A DNA stretch of 64,000 bases from contig NZ_CAJYGK010000115.1 of the NCBI RefSeq assembly GCF_913773725.1, positions 124,001-188,000 of the forward strand. The letters run 5' to 3'. Positions within the stretch are counted from its first letter, which is position 1, and each line of letters begins with the position of its first letter. A program made the translations under genes and the position numbers. Positions 8,937 through 19,119 of the stretch are shown here, piece by piece. This stretch comes from an uncultured Aquabacterium sp. GTDB taxonomy: Bacteria > Pseudomonadota > Gammaproteobacteria > Burkholderiales > Burkholderiaceae_C. The notes under the pieces are model-generated. The model did no database searches and was not told where the DNA came from. It saw nothing but the letters and a program-made list of their open reading frames with translations.

Positions 8937-9725
8937 ATGTCTTCCACACTTCCCTCTGTTGCTGCGCCGGCCGTGCTCGTCACGGGGGCCGGCAAGCGCC
9001 TCGGGCGCCTGATTGCGCTGACGCTGGCCCGCCAGGGCTGGGATGTGGCCGTGCACTGCCGTGCCTCGCGCACCGAAGCCGAGCAGACCGCCGCCGACGT
9101 CCGCGCACTGGGCCGCCAGGCTGTGGTGCTGGCGGCAGACCTGGCTGACGAAGCCGCGTGCCGGGCGCTGCTGCCCGCCGCGGTGCAGGGCCTGGGCCGG
9201 CTGGATGCCGTGGTCAACAGCGCCTCCACCTTCGAGTACGACGACGCGGCCACCTTCACCTACGCCGCGCTGGAAAAGCACCTGCGCGCCAACACCGCAC
9301 CGGCCATCGTGCTGGCGCAGGCGCTGGCGGCGCACCTGGCCGAGCGCGGTGTGAACGAGGGCGGGGCAGGGGCGGTCGTCAACCTGCTCGACCAGAAGCT
9401 GTGGAACCCGAACCCCGATTTCCTGAGCTACACGCTGTCGAAGGCGGCGCTTGAATCCGCCACCACGCTGCTGGCGCTGGCGCTGGCCCCCCGCGTGCGG
9501 GTGGTGGGCGTGGCGCCGGGCCTCACGCTGACCAGCGAGTGGCTGCAGGGCGAGGCCTTCCAGCAGGCGCATGCGCTGTCGCCGCTGGGGCGCTCGTCCA
9601 CCCCGGAAGACGTGGCCGCGACCGTGGCCTTCGCGCTGACCAACCGCTCGATCACGGGCACCACGCTGCTGGTCGATGGCGGCCAGCACCTCCAGCGCTT
9701 CGAGCGCGACTTTTCCATGATGTGA
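8937..9725 (+). CDS. FolM/pteridine-reductase-like short-chain dehydrogenase
   Basis: This 262-residue SDR has the nucleotide-binding motif TGAGKRLGR. The TGxxxRxG form, with Arg instead of the usual Gly, is typical of pteridine reductases and FolM dihydromonapterin reductases and favours NADPH. NSAST replaces NNAG, and the active site is S-(Y)TLSKAAL, giving YxxxK. The C-terminus ITGTTLLVDGGQHL matches the family. The gene lies 9 bp upstream of folB, so a role in reducing dihydropterins to tetrahydropterins in folate-related metabolism is the best inference. Start chosen at the ATG at 8937, which precedes the Rossmann strand by 12 residues. Confidence 0.82.
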   Translation: MSSTLPSVAAPAVLVTGAGKRLGRLIALTLARQGWDVAVHCRASRTEAEQTAADVRALGRQAVVLAADLADEAACRALLPAAVQGLGRLDAVVNSASTFEYDDAATFTYAALEKHLRANTAPAIVLAQALAAHLAERGVNEGGAGAVVNLLDQKLWNPNPDFLSYTLSKAALESATTLLALALAPRVRVVGVAPGLTLTSEWLQGEAFQQAHALSPLGRSSTPEDVAATVAFALTNRSITGTTLLVDGGQHLQRFERDFSMM

Positions 9726-9734
9726 GCGCGAGCC

Positions 9735-10106
9735 ATGTCCCTGACCAAAGGCAACCAGATCCTGACCCTCACCGGCCTGCGCTTCGACGCGAGCCTCGGT
9801 GTGCTTGACCACGAAATCGACGCGCCGCAGCCCATCCAGGTCGACGCCGAGCTCAACATGGGCAGCCAGCCCCTGCTGCCGCGCGACGACGAACTGCTCA
9901 ATGTGCTGGACTACCGCAAGGTGCGCGCCATCATCATCGAAGAGTGCCAGTCCGAGCACACCAACCTGCTCGAGACCCTGATCGGCAAGCTGTGCAAGCG
10001 CCTGATGGACCTGCCCGGCGTGCTCGGCGTGCGCGTGAAGATTGCCAAGCTGGAGATCTTTGACGACTGCGAGGTGGCCATCCGCATGGAAACCGGGCAG
10101 TGGTGA
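9735..10106 (+). CDS. folB: Dihydroneopterin aldolase family protein
   Basis: The 123-residue protein fits the FolB tunnelling-fold family, which splits 7,8-dihydroneopterin into 6-hydroxymethyl-dihydropterin and glycolaldehyde in folate synthesis. [18 protein letters not shown] is the usual first strand with the family Glu, [16 protein letters not shown] is the VDYxxv-like substrate-binding helix, and [13 protein letters not shown] carries the conserved NLLETL block. The C-terminal strand [18 protein letters not shown] resembles the KP-containing strand, but here the catalytic-Lys region reads AKLEIF. Operon with the SDR upstream: the stop-to-start distance is 9 bp. ttcA follows after 37 bp. 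Confidence 0.88.
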   Translation: MSLTKGNQILTLTGLRFDASLGVLDHEIDAPQPIQVDAELNMGSQPLLPRDDELLNVLDYRKVRAIIIEECQSEHTNLLETLIGKLCKRLMDLPGVLGVRVKIAKLEIFDDCEVAIRMETGQW

Positions 10107-10143
10107 GCACGCGGATTGCCGGGATCGGCGAAAATACCCGGTT

Positions 10144-11247
10144 ATGACCGACGCGACCGCCCCCATGTCCAGCCATCTGAGTTTCCACACGCCCGACGAA
10201 GAAGACCGCATGGTGGACGACGCCCTGCTGTTTGCCCGTGCCGCCCTGGCGGTCGAGGCCAAGGCCGGCGTGCCCGTGGCCCAAGCGGTGCAGCAAAGCG
10301 CCCAGGAGGCCGAAGAGGCCGCCCGCGCCCGCAAGCACGCGCATGAGATGAACAAGCTGCGCAAGCGCCTGCACCGCGAGGTGGGTCAGGCCATCGCCGA
10401 CTTCAACATGATCGAAGACGGCGACAAGGTCATGGTGTGCATGTCCGGCGGCAAGGACAGCTACTCGATGCTGGACATCCTGATGAACCTGCAGCGGCGG
10501 GCGCCCATTCGGTTCGAGATCGTCGCGGTCAACCTCGACCAGAAGCAACCCGGCTTCCCGGAGCACGTGCTGCCCGAATACCTGACCAAGGTCGGCGTGC
10601 CCTTCCGCATCGAAGAGCAGGACACCTACAGCGTGGTCAAGCGCGTGGTGCCCGAGGGCAAGACCACGTGCAGCCTGTGCTCGCGCCTGCGCCGCGGCAT
10701 CCTCTACCGCGTGGCCAAGGAACTGGGCTGCACCAAGATCGCGCTGGGCCACCACCGCGACGACATCCTGCAGACCATGTTCATGAACATGTTCTTCGGC
10801 TCGCGCCTGAAGGGGATGCCGCCCAAGCTGGTGACGGACAACGGCGAGCACGTCGTCATCCGCCCCATGGCCTACTGCCGCGAGCAGGACCTGGCGAAGT
10901 ACGCCGAGCACCGCGAGTTCCCCATCATCCCGTGCAACCTGTGCGGCAGCCAGGACGGCCTGCAACGCCAGCAGATGCGCGAGATGATCAACGAGTGGGA
11001 TCGCAAGTTCCCCGGCCGCGTCGACAACATGTTCACCGCGCTGTCCAACGTCGTGCCCTCGCACCTGATGGACCGCAAGCTCTACCCGTTCGAGACGATC
11101 AAGGCGACGGGCAGGCCCGAAGCCGGTGGGGACATCGCTTTCGACGAAGATGAGGGCTGTGGTGACACGCCCGAGGTCGGCCTGCCCGCCGAAGCCACCG
11201 TGTCGATCAAGTCCATTCCGATTCGCCAGAGCAGTCAAGAGGTCTGA
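10144..11247 (+). CDS. ttcA: tRNA 2-thiocytidine(32) synthetase
   Basis: TtcA is an iron-sulfur, ATP-dependent enzyme that thiolates cytidine 32 of several tRNAs. The PP-loop [11 protein letters not shown] is at residues 100-110. Cysteine pairs that hold the cluster are in [12 protein letters not shown] and [11 protein letters not shown], and the family block [17 protein letters not shown] lies between them. The product is 367 residues, roughly 50-60 more than E. coli TtcA (311). The surplus is an acidic/Ala-rich N-terminal extension of about 60 residues and a poorly conserved tail of about 40. The ATG at 10144 is the first good start after folB; a shorter start at Met8 is possible. Lipoprotein gene 11249 follows with one base between stop and start. 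Confidence 0.95.
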   Translation: MTDATAPMSSHLSFHTPDEEDRMVDDALLFARAALAVEAKAGVPVAQAVQQSAQEAEEAARARKHAHEMNKLRKRLHREVGQAIADFNMIEDGDKVMVCMSGGKDSYSMLDILMNLQRRAPIRFEIVAVNLDQKQPGFPEHVLPEYLTKVGVPFRIEEQDTYSVVKRVVPEGKTTCSLCSRLRRGILYRVAKELGCTKIALGHHRDDILQTMFMNMFFGSRLKGMPPKLVTDNGEHVVIRPMAYCREQDLAKYAEHREFPIIPCNLCGSQDGLQRQQMREMINEWDRKFPGRVDNMFTALSNVVPSHLMDRKLYPFETIKATGRPEAGGDIAFDEDEGCGDTPEVGLPAEATVSIKSIPIRQSSQEV

Positions 11248-11248
11248 T

Positions 11249-11899
11249 ATGTCGATTGCCGCCCGCCCGCTTCGCTCCCGTGTCCTGCGCTGGTTGACCG
11301 GCGCGATGATGGGGGCGGCGCTGATCGGGCTGCAGGGCTGCGCGGCGCTCAACCAGGTCCGCACCGAGGTGCAGAGCTTCGGCGACTGGCCGGCCACCCG
11401 CACTGGCGGCCCGTTCGTGTTCGAGCGGCTGCCATCCCAGGCCAACCAGGCCGAGCAGGCTGCCCAGCTCGAAGCCGCGGCCTTGCCGGCCCTGCAGGAG
11501 CACGGCTTCACCCTGGCCCAGAACCCGGCCGATGCGCTGTACACCGTGCAGCTGGCGGCGATTGCCCGCGTGACCCAGCGCGGCGACCCCTTCTGGCCCG
11601 GGCCCTACTGGTATCACCCTTACCCTTGGGGCCGTCCCGGTGTGGGCGGCTGGTGGGGCACGGGCGGCGGCGGCCTCGCCCTGAGCTACCGTTTTGAGCA
11701 GCCGCAGGTGGACATGCAGGTCAGCGTGGTGGTGCGTGACCGCAAGACCCACGCCGTGCTGCATGAAGCCCGTGCCGGCGTGACCCGCCTGGGCACGTCG
11801 GACCCCGCCTGGTTCGCGCCGCTGTTCGACGCGGCCTTGAAGGATTTCCCGCTCGCCGCGGGGCCGCGCACGGTCATCGTGCCGCTGCGCCCCGAATGA
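11249..11899 (+). CDS. DUF4136-type outer-membrane lipoprotein
   Basis: The 216-residue precursor has a basic N-terminus, a hydrophobic segment (residues about 12-30) and the lipobox LQGC-A, so Cys would be lipidated and the protein exported. The mature part resembles the DUF4136 domain: [18 protein letters not shown] and a central Gly/Trp/Pro-rich loop ([13 protein letters not shown]), then [23 protein letters not shown], a strand that recurs in this family. Function unknown; such lipoproteins are often envelope-stress proteins. The ATG lies one base past the ttcA stop and the stop overlaps the earliest possible glmU start, so the three genes are probably co-translated. Confidence 0.78.
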   Translation: MSIAARPLRSRVLRWLTGAMMGAALIGLQGCAALNQVRTEVQSFGDWPATRTGGPFVFERLPSQANQAEQAAQLEAAALPALQEHGFTLAQNPADALYTVQLAAIARVTQRGDPFWPGPYWYHPYPWGRPGVGGWWGTGGGGLALSYRFEQPQVDMQVSVVVRDRKTHAVLHEARAGVTRLGTSDPAWFAPLFDAALKDFPLAAGPRTVIVPLRPE

Positions 11900-11925
11900 G
11901 TTCCCGTTTTTCTCCTCTGTTGTCC

Positions 11926-13320
11926 ATGTCGCTTTCCATCGTCATCATGGCCGCGGGCAAAGGCACCCGCATGAAGTCTGCGCGCCCGAAGGTGCTGCAC
12001 TGCGTGGCGGGCCGGCCCATGCTGGCCCACGTGGTCGCGACCACCGCCGCGCTGGGGGCCGACCGGCAGATTGTGGTCACCGGGCATGGCGCCGAACAGG
12101 TGGAAGCCGCCATGCGCGCCGCCTTCGCCGAAGCCCCGCTGCGTTTCGTGCGCCAGGAGCCGCAGCTCGGCACGGGCCACGCGGTCCAGCAGACGGTGCC
12201 CGAACTGCCGGACGACGGCGTCACGCTCATCCTCAACGGCGACACGCCGCTGATCGAGGCCGAGACGGCCATGGCCCTGGTGCAGGCCTGCAGCGGAGAG
12301 CGCCTGGCCCTGTTGACCATTCGCCTGGACGACCCCACCGGCTATGGCCGCATCGTGCGCGATGGCTGGGGTGAAAAGGTGCTCGCCATCGTCGAGCACA
12401 AGGACGCCACGGACGAGCAGCGCACCATCGACGAGGTCTACACCGGCATGATGGCTGCGCCGACCCGCCTGCTGAAAGGCTGGCTGGAGCGCCTGACCAA
12501 CGACAACGCCCAAGGCGAGTACTACCTGACCGATGTGGTGGCCATGGCCCGCGCGGATGGGGTGCCCGTCGTGGCGACGCAGCCCCGCGCCGAAGTGGAG
12601 GTGCTGGGCGTGAACAGCCCGGCCCAGCTGGCCGACCTGGAGCGCCGTTACCAGCGTGTGCAGGCCGAACGCCTGATGACCGCGGGTGTGCGCTTGGCCG
12701 ACCCGGCGCGCTTCGATCTGCGCGGCACGCTGGCATGCGGGCAGGATGTCGAGATCGACGTGAACTGCGTGTTCGAAGGCCGTGTGGTGCTGGGAGACGG
12801 CGTGCGCATCGGCCCGAACTGCGTGGTCCGCAACGCCGAGATCCGTGCGGGCGCGGTCATCCATGCCTTCACCCACATCGACGGCGACGCGCAAGGCGCC
12901 ACGGTGGGTGAGGGCGCGTTGATCGGCCCGTTCGCCCGCTTGCGCCCGGGCGCCGTGCTGGGCCCCGAGGTCCACATCGGCAACTTCGTGGAAGTGAAGA
13001 ACAGCACGCTGGCCCGCGGCGCCAAGGCCAACCACCTCGCCTATCTGGGCGATGCCACCGTGGGTGAACGGGTGAACTACGGCGCGGGCGCCATCACCGC
13101 CAACTACGACGGGGCGAACAAGCACCGCACCGTGATCGGCAACGACGTGCACGTGGGCTCGAACTGCGTTCTGATCGCGCCCGTCACGCTGGGGGAAGGC
13201 GCCACCATCGGCGGCGGCAGCACCGTGTCGAAAGACGCGCCGGCCGGCCAGTTGACCGTGGCCCGCGCCAAGCAGGTGTCGCTGTCGGGATGGGTTCGCC
13301 CCCAGAAAACAAAGCGCTGA
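11926..13320 (+). CDS. glmU: Bifunctional GlcN-1-P acetyltransferase / GlcNAc-1-P uridyltransferase
   Basis: GlmU makes UDP-GlcNAc for peptidoglycan and lipid A. The N-terminal nucleotidyltransferase begins [24 protein letters not shown], followed by [18 protein letters not shown] and GEYYLTDVV. The C-terminal left-handed beta helix has hexapeptide repeats and the acetyltransferase blocks [23 protein letters not shown] and [19 protein letters not shown] with the family His and Tyr residues. The start used here (11926, 464 aa) aligns with known N-termini; ATG at 11896 overlaps the previous stop (ATGA), would give 474 aa and cannot be excluded. glmS, the first enzyme of the pathway, is 1.6 kb downstream. 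Confidence 0.96.
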   Translation: MSLSIVIMAAGKGTRMKSARPKVLHCVAGRPMLAHVVATTAALGADRQIVVTGHGAEQVEAAMRAAFAEAPLRFVRQEPQLGTGHAVQQTVPELPDDGVTLILNGDTPLIEAETAMALVQACSGERLALLTIRLDDPTGYGRIVRDGWGEKVLAIVEHKDATDEQRTIDEVYTGMMAAPTRLLKGWLERLTNDNAQGEYYLTDVVAMARADGVPVVATQPRAEVEVLGVNSPAQLADLERRYQRVQAERLMTAGVRLADPARFDLRGTLACGQDVEIDVNCVFEGRVVLGDGVRIGPNCVVRNAEIRAGAVIHAFTHIDGDAQGATVGEGALIGPFARLRPGAVLGPEVHIGNFVEVKNSTLARGAKANHLAYLGDATVGERVNYGAGAITANYDGANKHRTVIGNDVHVGSNCVLIAPVTLGEGATIGGGSTVSKDAPAGQLTVARAKQVSLSGWVRPQKTKR

Positions 13321-13386
13321 TTCGGGCGATGGTCATCACCCTGCGGCAGCCGCTACCATGCTGACCGCAGCACGACCAAATCCAGG

Positions 13387-14268
13387 ATGACCTTGTCTTT
13401 GACCCATTACCAGCGCCTGAAGGTGGCGCCCGATGCACCGCCTGAAGTCATCCGGGCTGCTTACCGGGTGCTGGCCGCCAAGCTGCACCCGGATCGCAAC
13501 GGGGGCGGTGCCGGCGGGCCTGGCGACGCCATGCACGCCCAGATGGTGGCGCTGAATGCGGCCTACGAGGTGCTGATCGACCCGGCGCAGCGCGCGGCGT
13601 ACGATGCCAGCCTCAAGACGGCCCAGAGTCGTTCTGCACCGGCAGCGGCTGCCGAGGCCGAAGCCCATGACGAGGACCGAGGTGGCCCGCCCACGCGGGT
13701 GGACATGGAGTGGCTCACGCCCAGTCTGGTGGACGAGCCGCGCTGGTGGCCCCCCACGCCCCGGATGGCTGCTGGGGGCGGCGCCGCGCTCCTGCTCATG
13801 GGCGTGCTGCTGGGGGCGTGGGTCTGGCAGGTCAAGACGCAAACCCAGATGGACCGCGCCCTGTCCGATCACTATCTGGCACTGCCCGCCTCGGCAGAGG
13901 CCGTGGCCGCCGAGCCGCAACGACCCGCCGTGGCCACGACCGAGCGCGCATCCGTCTCGTCGGCCTCCACCCCGGTGGCGTCTTCGGCGCCTTCAGAGGT
14001 GGCCGTCGGCAACACCGTGGCGTCGGTCGATCTGGGGCCCATCGTGGCCGGCCGCCGGCAGCCCACGGTGGAAGAGCTCTCGCGCATGACCGACGAGCAA
14101 CTGCTGCAGGTGCTGCCCATGCTCGACCGGCCGCCCGGGGCTTCTCGCTCGCCGGCCGTCATCCGGGCCGAAGCGCAGCACATGCTGGATGGCAAGCCGC
14201 TGAGCCTTCGCACGGACAAGCACCTGGTGGATCCGCTCGCACCCGAACCGGGAGCCTCGGTGCCCTGA
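13387..14268 (+). CDS. Membrane-anchored J-domain protein
   Basis: The 293-residue protein begins with a J domain (about residues 5-77): HYQRLKVAPDAPPEVIRAAYRVL, the catalytic HPD at 34-36 and LNAAYEVLIDPAQRAAYD. J domains stimulate the ATPase of DnaK. There is no Gly/Phe region or zinc finger. After a charged linker comes one transmembrane helix at about residues 129-149 (MAAGGGAALLLMGVLLGAWVW), then a low-complexity Ala/Ser/Val segment and a polar C-terminus with RMTDEQLLQVLPML. It is likely a type III cochaperone tethered to the inner membrane with the J domain in the cytosol. The client is unknown. It sits between glmU and the Lrp-family gene. Confidence 0.85.
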   Translation: MTLSLTHYQRLKVAPDAPPEVIRAAYRVLAAKLHPDRNGGGAGGPGDAMHAQMVALNAAYEVLIDPAQRAAYDASLKTAQSRSAPAAAAEAEAHDEDRGGPPTRVDMEWLTPSLVDEPRWWPPTPRMAAGGGAALLLMGVLLGAWVWQVKTQTQMDRALSDHYLALPASAEAVAAEPQRPAVATTERASVSSASTPVASSAPSEVAVGNTVASVDLGPIVAGRRQPTVEELSRMTDEQLLQVLPMLDRPPGASRSPAVIRAEAQHMLDGKPLSLRTDKHLVDPLAPEPGASVP

Positions 14269-14301
14269 CGCCACTGGCCGCGCCCGTTCAGGCCACCTGG
14301 C

Positions 14302-14796
14302 TCAGGTCTGGTCGATGGGCAAGGGCCATGTGGCGCCGAACTTGGCCCGTTTCGTCGCAAAAAACGCCCGCACATTGCGCACGTGGCGGTCTTCGGTGAA
14401 CAGCCGCTGGGCCAGCGCCTGGTAGCCCGGCATGTCGGGCACCTGCGCCACCAGCACGAAGTCCGGCCCGGGCGACACCCGCCACACCTGCTGCACGGCC
14501 TCGTCGGCCACGGCACGGGCTTCGAACGCGTTCAGCGCTTCCTGGGTCTGCAGGTCCAGGCTCACCTCGGCGATGACGCTCAGGCCGTGACCCAGCGCCT
14601 CGGCCATGCGCGCCGGCGACAGCAACGCCACTTCCCGTTCGATCACGCCCAGAGTGCGCAGCCGGTGCACGCGCCGGTGACAGGTGGCCGGGGCCAGCCC
14701 GGCCTTCTGCGCGAGGGCATGGTTGGACAGGCTGGCGTCTTCCTGCAACAAGCGCAGCAGGCGCAGGTCGATGTCGTCGAGTTCGATGGCGGGCAT
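14302..14796 (-). CDS. Lrp/AsnC family transcriptional regulator
   Basis: The 164-residue protein has the two-part Lrp architecture. The N-terminal winged helix (LDDIDLRLLRLLQEDASLSNHALAQKAGLAPATCHRRVHRL) is nearly canonical; the recognition helix carries TCHRRVHRL. The C-terminal RAM domain (about 70-150) includes VWRVSPGPDFVLVAQVPDM, matching the G-x-x-D-F effector loop. Such proteins form octamers and respond to amino acids or their derivatives. The gene is divergent from glmS. A perfect inverted repeat ATTTTC-TATC-GAAAAT lies 10 bp upstream of its start and is a good candidate for an autoregulatory site. Confidence 0.92.
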   Translation of the reverse strand: MPAIELDDIDLRLLRLLQEDASLSNHALAQKAGLAPATCHRRVHRLRTLGVIEREVALLSPARMAEALGHGLSVIAEVSLDLQTQEALNAFEARAVADEAVQQVWRVSPGPDFVLVAQVPDMPGYQALAQRLFTEDRHVRNVRAFFATKRAKFGATWPLPIDQT

Positions 14797-14805
14797 GGTT
14801 GAGAG

Positions 14806-14821
14806 ATTTTCTATCGAAAAT
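14806..14821. promoter_or_regulatory. Palindrome upstream of the Lrp-family gene, likely operator
   Basis: ATTTTC (14806-14811) and GAAAAT (14816-14821) form a perfect inverted repeat around TATC. It sits 10 bp upstream of the regulator's start codon in the lrp-glmS divergent region. The AT-rich arms fit the kind of site Lrp/AsnC proteins bind, and autoregulation is common in that family. No experimental support is available. Confidence 0.5.
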
Positions 14822-14958
14822 GCATCTGGATGAGTGAATCAATCAATCACCGCCTCGAATGGAAGAGTATTTCAAATAGAACCGCAAAGTGGTGCGACAT
14901 TTCATTCCCATCTCGTTACGATGCGCGCAGTGCCTGAGTGCACAGGAGTAAGACAGAC

Positions 14959-16842
<1,884 letters not shown>

Positions 16843-16871
16843 GGGGGCTCTTTACCTGTTCTTTGCCATTA

Positions 16872-16904
16872 ATGTCCGAGACATTCCATCGATGTCTGAG
16901 ACAT
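16872..16904. repeat. Two near-identical 13-bp palindromes 20 bp apart
   Basis: ATGTC-CGA-GACAT (16872-16884) and ATGTC-TGA-GACAT (16892-16904) differ by one central base and are offset by exactly 20 bp, about two helical turns. They lie 30 bp past the glmS stop in the convergent gap before the HNH gene. The spacing suggests a protein-binding pair; a relic of an insertion-sequence end is an alternative. Confidence 0.6.
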
Positions 16905-16913
16905 GCCTGCATT

Positions 16914-16944
16914 GCGTAGCGCCTGGCTAAGTCAGGTGCTACGC
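16914..16944. terminator. Strong hairpin between glmS and the HNH gene
   Basis: GCGTAGCGCCTG (16914-16925) pairs with CAGGTGCTACGC (16933-16944) around a 7-nt loop, giving a 12-bp stem with one G-T wobble. It covers the last bases of the convergent HNH gene. It lacks a T-run on either strand, so it could be a terminator-like barrier or a structural element. Confidence 0.45.
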
Positions 16945-17274
16945 CGTGGACATGGATGCGCTACCCCAGGCCAATATGGGCTTGGGTAACCAGGCACCCC
17001 TGCTGACGCGTTTGCGGACTTCCGCCCTGTAGCGGTCTGGGGCAGGCGGCCTCTTTCGTTTGTGCCGGGTCTGATTGCAGTGCAGGCAAGCTGCGACGAT
17101 GTTGGATAGGCCGTCACCGCCGCCCTCACTTCGAGGTATCAGGTGTTCAGCAGTGCAGCGCAAGGCCGATGGCCCAGCAGGTCCATCTAGCCACATGCGC
17201 AGGCCGCAGTAGTAGCACTTGCCGCATTGGCGATCGAAAGCAGTTCTTCTTGAGCGTTGGATTTGATTGGACAT
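16939..17274 (-). CDS. HNH endonuclease family protein
   Basis: The 111-residue protein carries a compact HNH nuclease fold: CGKCYYCGLRMW gives the first zinc-binding Cys pair, CTAEHLIPRSEGG holds the catalytic His of the beta-beta-alpha-metal motif, GLSNIVAACLHCNQTRHKRKR the Asn and second Cys/His zinc ligands, and a basic tail follows. The family includes stand-alone nicking enzymes, restriction nucleases and phage packaging nucleases, so the role is open. GGAG upstream of the ATG at 17274 supports the start. It opens the accessory patch between glmS and the Fic gene; no methyltransferase or other restriction partner is adjacent. Confidence 0.82.
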   Translation of the reverse strand: MSNQIQRSRRTAFDRQCGKCYYCGLRMWLDGPAGPSALRCTAEHLIPRSEGGGDGLSNIVAACLHCNQTRHKRKRPPAPDRYRAEVRKRVSRGAWLPKPILAWGSASMSTA

Positions 17275-17462
17275 GGGGACTCCGTAGTGGAAAGTCCCCG
17301 TGATGGTTAGAACCTCTGTACGGGCATCGGGGCATTGCGCCTTGCCGACGGTGCTGCAGAAGATCTGACAGCGGGTTCAACCTCCCGGTTGAACGCATCC
17401 CTAGTTTGCCAAACAGCTTTGCTGGTTGCAAGCTATGGCAGATCGTGTTGTGCTGCCTCTGT

Positions 17463-17669
17463 ACCTGCCCATGGCGTGATCGGTCTGCAACTGGGCATCC
17501 TCGGACTGGCGTTCACGCTGCAAGCCGCAGTCCTTTTCGGTCTGCTGGCTTGGTTCGCCGGCCCCATCGGCGCTGGCTTAACCGACGGCCCCGTGCAGGA
17601 GTGTGGCTCGATCGGATCGCCGGCCTAGTGTTCGTGGCACTGTGACTGCGCATGGTGGTGAGCCGGTAA
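17463..17669 (+). pseudogene. Decayed C-terminal fragment of a LysE-family exporter
   Basis: Two frames together align with the C-terminal third of the intact LysE gene at 22563-23189. From 17463 the frame reads VPAHG, then LGLAFTLQAAVLFGLLAWFAG, against VPAQG and LGVLFTVQAAVLFGLLALFAG in the intact copy. At about 17574 one base is missing and the match continues in another frame as WLNRRPRAGVWLDRIAGLVF against WLQRRPRAGAWLDRAAGALF. A TGA at 17643-17645 then interrupts it, and weakly similar codons run to TAA at 17667-17669. No N-terminal two-thirds is visible. The piece has a frameshift plus a nonsense codon and is a dead remnant. Confidence 0.8.
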
Positions 17670-17876
17670 GGCTGTGCCACCCTCGTTCAGTTCCTACACG
17701 TCCAAGCCTGCAATTGCACCAAGCTCCACAGTTCAATGACCAGTAGGGTTGAAGGATTGGAGCGAGCGGCAGCAATGGGTCGGAAGCAGACACGACGCCC
17801 ACCGTGAACGACAGCAACCAGCTTTTAGCTGTCCCAACTTCGTCCCTGGCACTCGATGCATATCTCTCCTGGCTGC
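17670..17876. other. Non-coding stretch in the accessory patch
   Basis: No gene with a ribosome binding site or recognisable family was found between the LysE remnant and the Fic stop. Base composition is clearly less GC-rich than the neighbouring genes. A 100-codon minus-strand frame crosses it but has no family resemblance and overlaps the pseudogene. The stretch from 17275 to 17462, upstream of the remnant, is equally featureless apart from the HNH promoter region. Confidence 0.5.
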
Positions 17877-19043
17877 TCAAGGTTTAGTTGGTATGGCGGC
17901 TAACGCTGGCGATACGAACCCTTGATCCGTCAAGGCCTTCACCACGCCGCGCAACAGCATGTTGTGAGTGAAGCCAAGGGTGTACTGCCGCGCGCCCTCG
18001 CGCACGGGCTGCAGCATGCCGCCCTCGACCAGTTTGCGTATCTGGTACGTGCGCTGACCCGCATTCAAGCCCGGCATGGCGACCTCCAGATCGCCCGCCT
18101 TGACGGTGCCCGCGCGGATGGTGGTTTGCAGCACGGCTTCTTCCTGTGCGGTGATGAGCTGACGCTCACGCGCGTGGGCAAGGGCCGGCAGCAACACAGT
18201 GTTCTGCAGGTGCCCATAGTCGGCCAGACGGCTGACCTTTTCCAGCTCGTCACGGATCCCGCTGAGGACGTAGGTGCACCATTGTTCCAGCTTGTCGGGC
18301 TCGCCCGAGTCCGCTTCTGACAACATGGCGTAGTAGCGATGCCGGTCCGCGCAGAACACAGCGGCCGGGTTCAGCAGCCGGCCGGCTGAGCTGACCTGAA
18401 ATCCGTACTTGATCAGCATGGCGTAGGTCAGCAGGCGCACGACGCGGCCGTTGCCATTGCTGAAGGGGTGGACCCAGGCGAAGCGGTGGTGAGCCAGGGC
18501 CACCTTCATGAGATCGTATTTAGGTGGATCAGGCTGGTTGATGAAGGCCACCAGTTCGGCCATGTAGCCGGGCACTTGTACCGGGTCAGGCGGCAGATGC
18601 TCGGCCTGTGCGATGCGCACTGGCCCGGCGCGGTAGCTGCCGGGGGTGCGGTCACCTTCACGCTGCAGGCCTTCAACCGTGGTGGCATGCAAGCCGCGGA
18701 GCAGGTGTTCGCTCAGCGGGGTACCCGGCTCCACCGCCGATTCCACCTGACGCATGGCCGCTTCGATGTTGTCGATCTCCCTCAGTGATTCGGTGCCGGC
18801 CTGAGCGGGGGTGACCTTCGCCTCGACATAGTCGGCCAGCGTGGTGTGGTTGCCTTCGATGCGGGCGGAGGCGAGGCTTTCCAGCAAGTGGAAAACCTCT
18901 TTGAGCTGCAGGAAGACCGGAGCCGGTGTGCTGCCGCGGATTTCAAGCCGCCGCAGGTGCTCCAGGTCGGTCAGCACGTCAAGCAGCGGCGAGTCGAAGC
19001 GCGGGTTCAGCAACTGCAGTTCATGATGAAAGAACTGGGGCAT
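17877..19043 (-). CDS. Fic domain protein (class II, N-terminal inhibitory motif)
   Basis: The 388-residue protein has an N-terminal helical region, a Fic core and a C-terminal winged-helix-like region (about 290-375). The catalytic loop [12 protein letters not shown] is at residues 192-203 and matches HPFxxGNGRxxR exactly, so AMP transfer from ATP to a target Ser/Thr/Tyr hydroxyl is predicted. SARIEG at 59-64 fits the inhibitory (S/T)xxxE(G/N) motif; placed before the core it defines class II, which is self-inhibited through the Glu and needs no separate antitoxin. Targets are unknown. The C-terminal domain and the repeats upstream of the gene suggest that the protein may bind its own promoter. 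It lies in the lower-GC accessory patch. Confidence 0.92.
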   Translation of the reverse strand: MPQFFHHELQLLNPRFDSPLLDVLTDLEHLRRLEIRGSTPAPVFLQLKEVFHLLESLASARIEGNHTTLADYVEAKVTPAQAGTESLREIDNIEAAMRQVESAVEPGTPLSEHLLRGLHATTVEGLQREGDRTPGSYRAGPVRIAQAEHLPPDPVQVPGYMAELVAFINQPDPPKYDLMKVALAHHRFAWVHPFSNGNGRVVRLLTYAMLIKYGFQVSSAGRLLNPAAVFCADRHRYYAMLSEADSGEPDKLEQWCTYVLSGIRDELEKVSRLADYGHLQNTVLLPALAHARERQLITAQEEAVLQTTIRAGTVKAGDLEVAMPGLNAGQRTYQIRKLVEGGMLQPVREGARQYTLGFTHNMLLRGVVKALTDQGFVSPALAAIPTKP

Positions 19044-19048
19044 GATCG

Positions 19049-19119
19049 TTCAAGATCTTGAATGGAGACGAGATCTTATCTTTAAGTCTTTTCGAAAAGT
19101 CTTTTTGCGTCAAAGACTT
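19049..19119. promoter_or_regulatory. Palindrome array upstream of the Fic gene
   Basis: Five bases upstream of the Fic start codon is the perfect 14-bp palindrome TTCAAGATCTTGAA (19049-19062). Farther up, AAGTCTTT occurs at 19084-19091 and 19097-19104, and its inverse AAAGACTT at 19112-19119. The last two form an 8-bp inverted repeat with a 7-bp spacer. CTTTTCGAAAAG (19088-19099) is a further 12-bp palindrome. The region is AT-rich. It probably contains the Fic promoter and operator sites. Confidence 0.6.

Noticed and set aside
14797..14958. glmS ribozyme upstream of glmS
   Set aside because: The 160-bp gap lacks the conserved core and such ribozymes are a Gram-positive feature.
16872..16904. 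Considered calling an insertion sequence from the ATGTC..GACAT repeats
   Set aside because: No transposase fragment or target duplication is visible nearby, so only the repeat is reported.
17578..17880. Minus-strand 100-codon frame across the accessory gap
   Set aside because: It overlaps the LysE remnant, has no ribosome binding site and no recognisable family; composition is that of decayed DNA.
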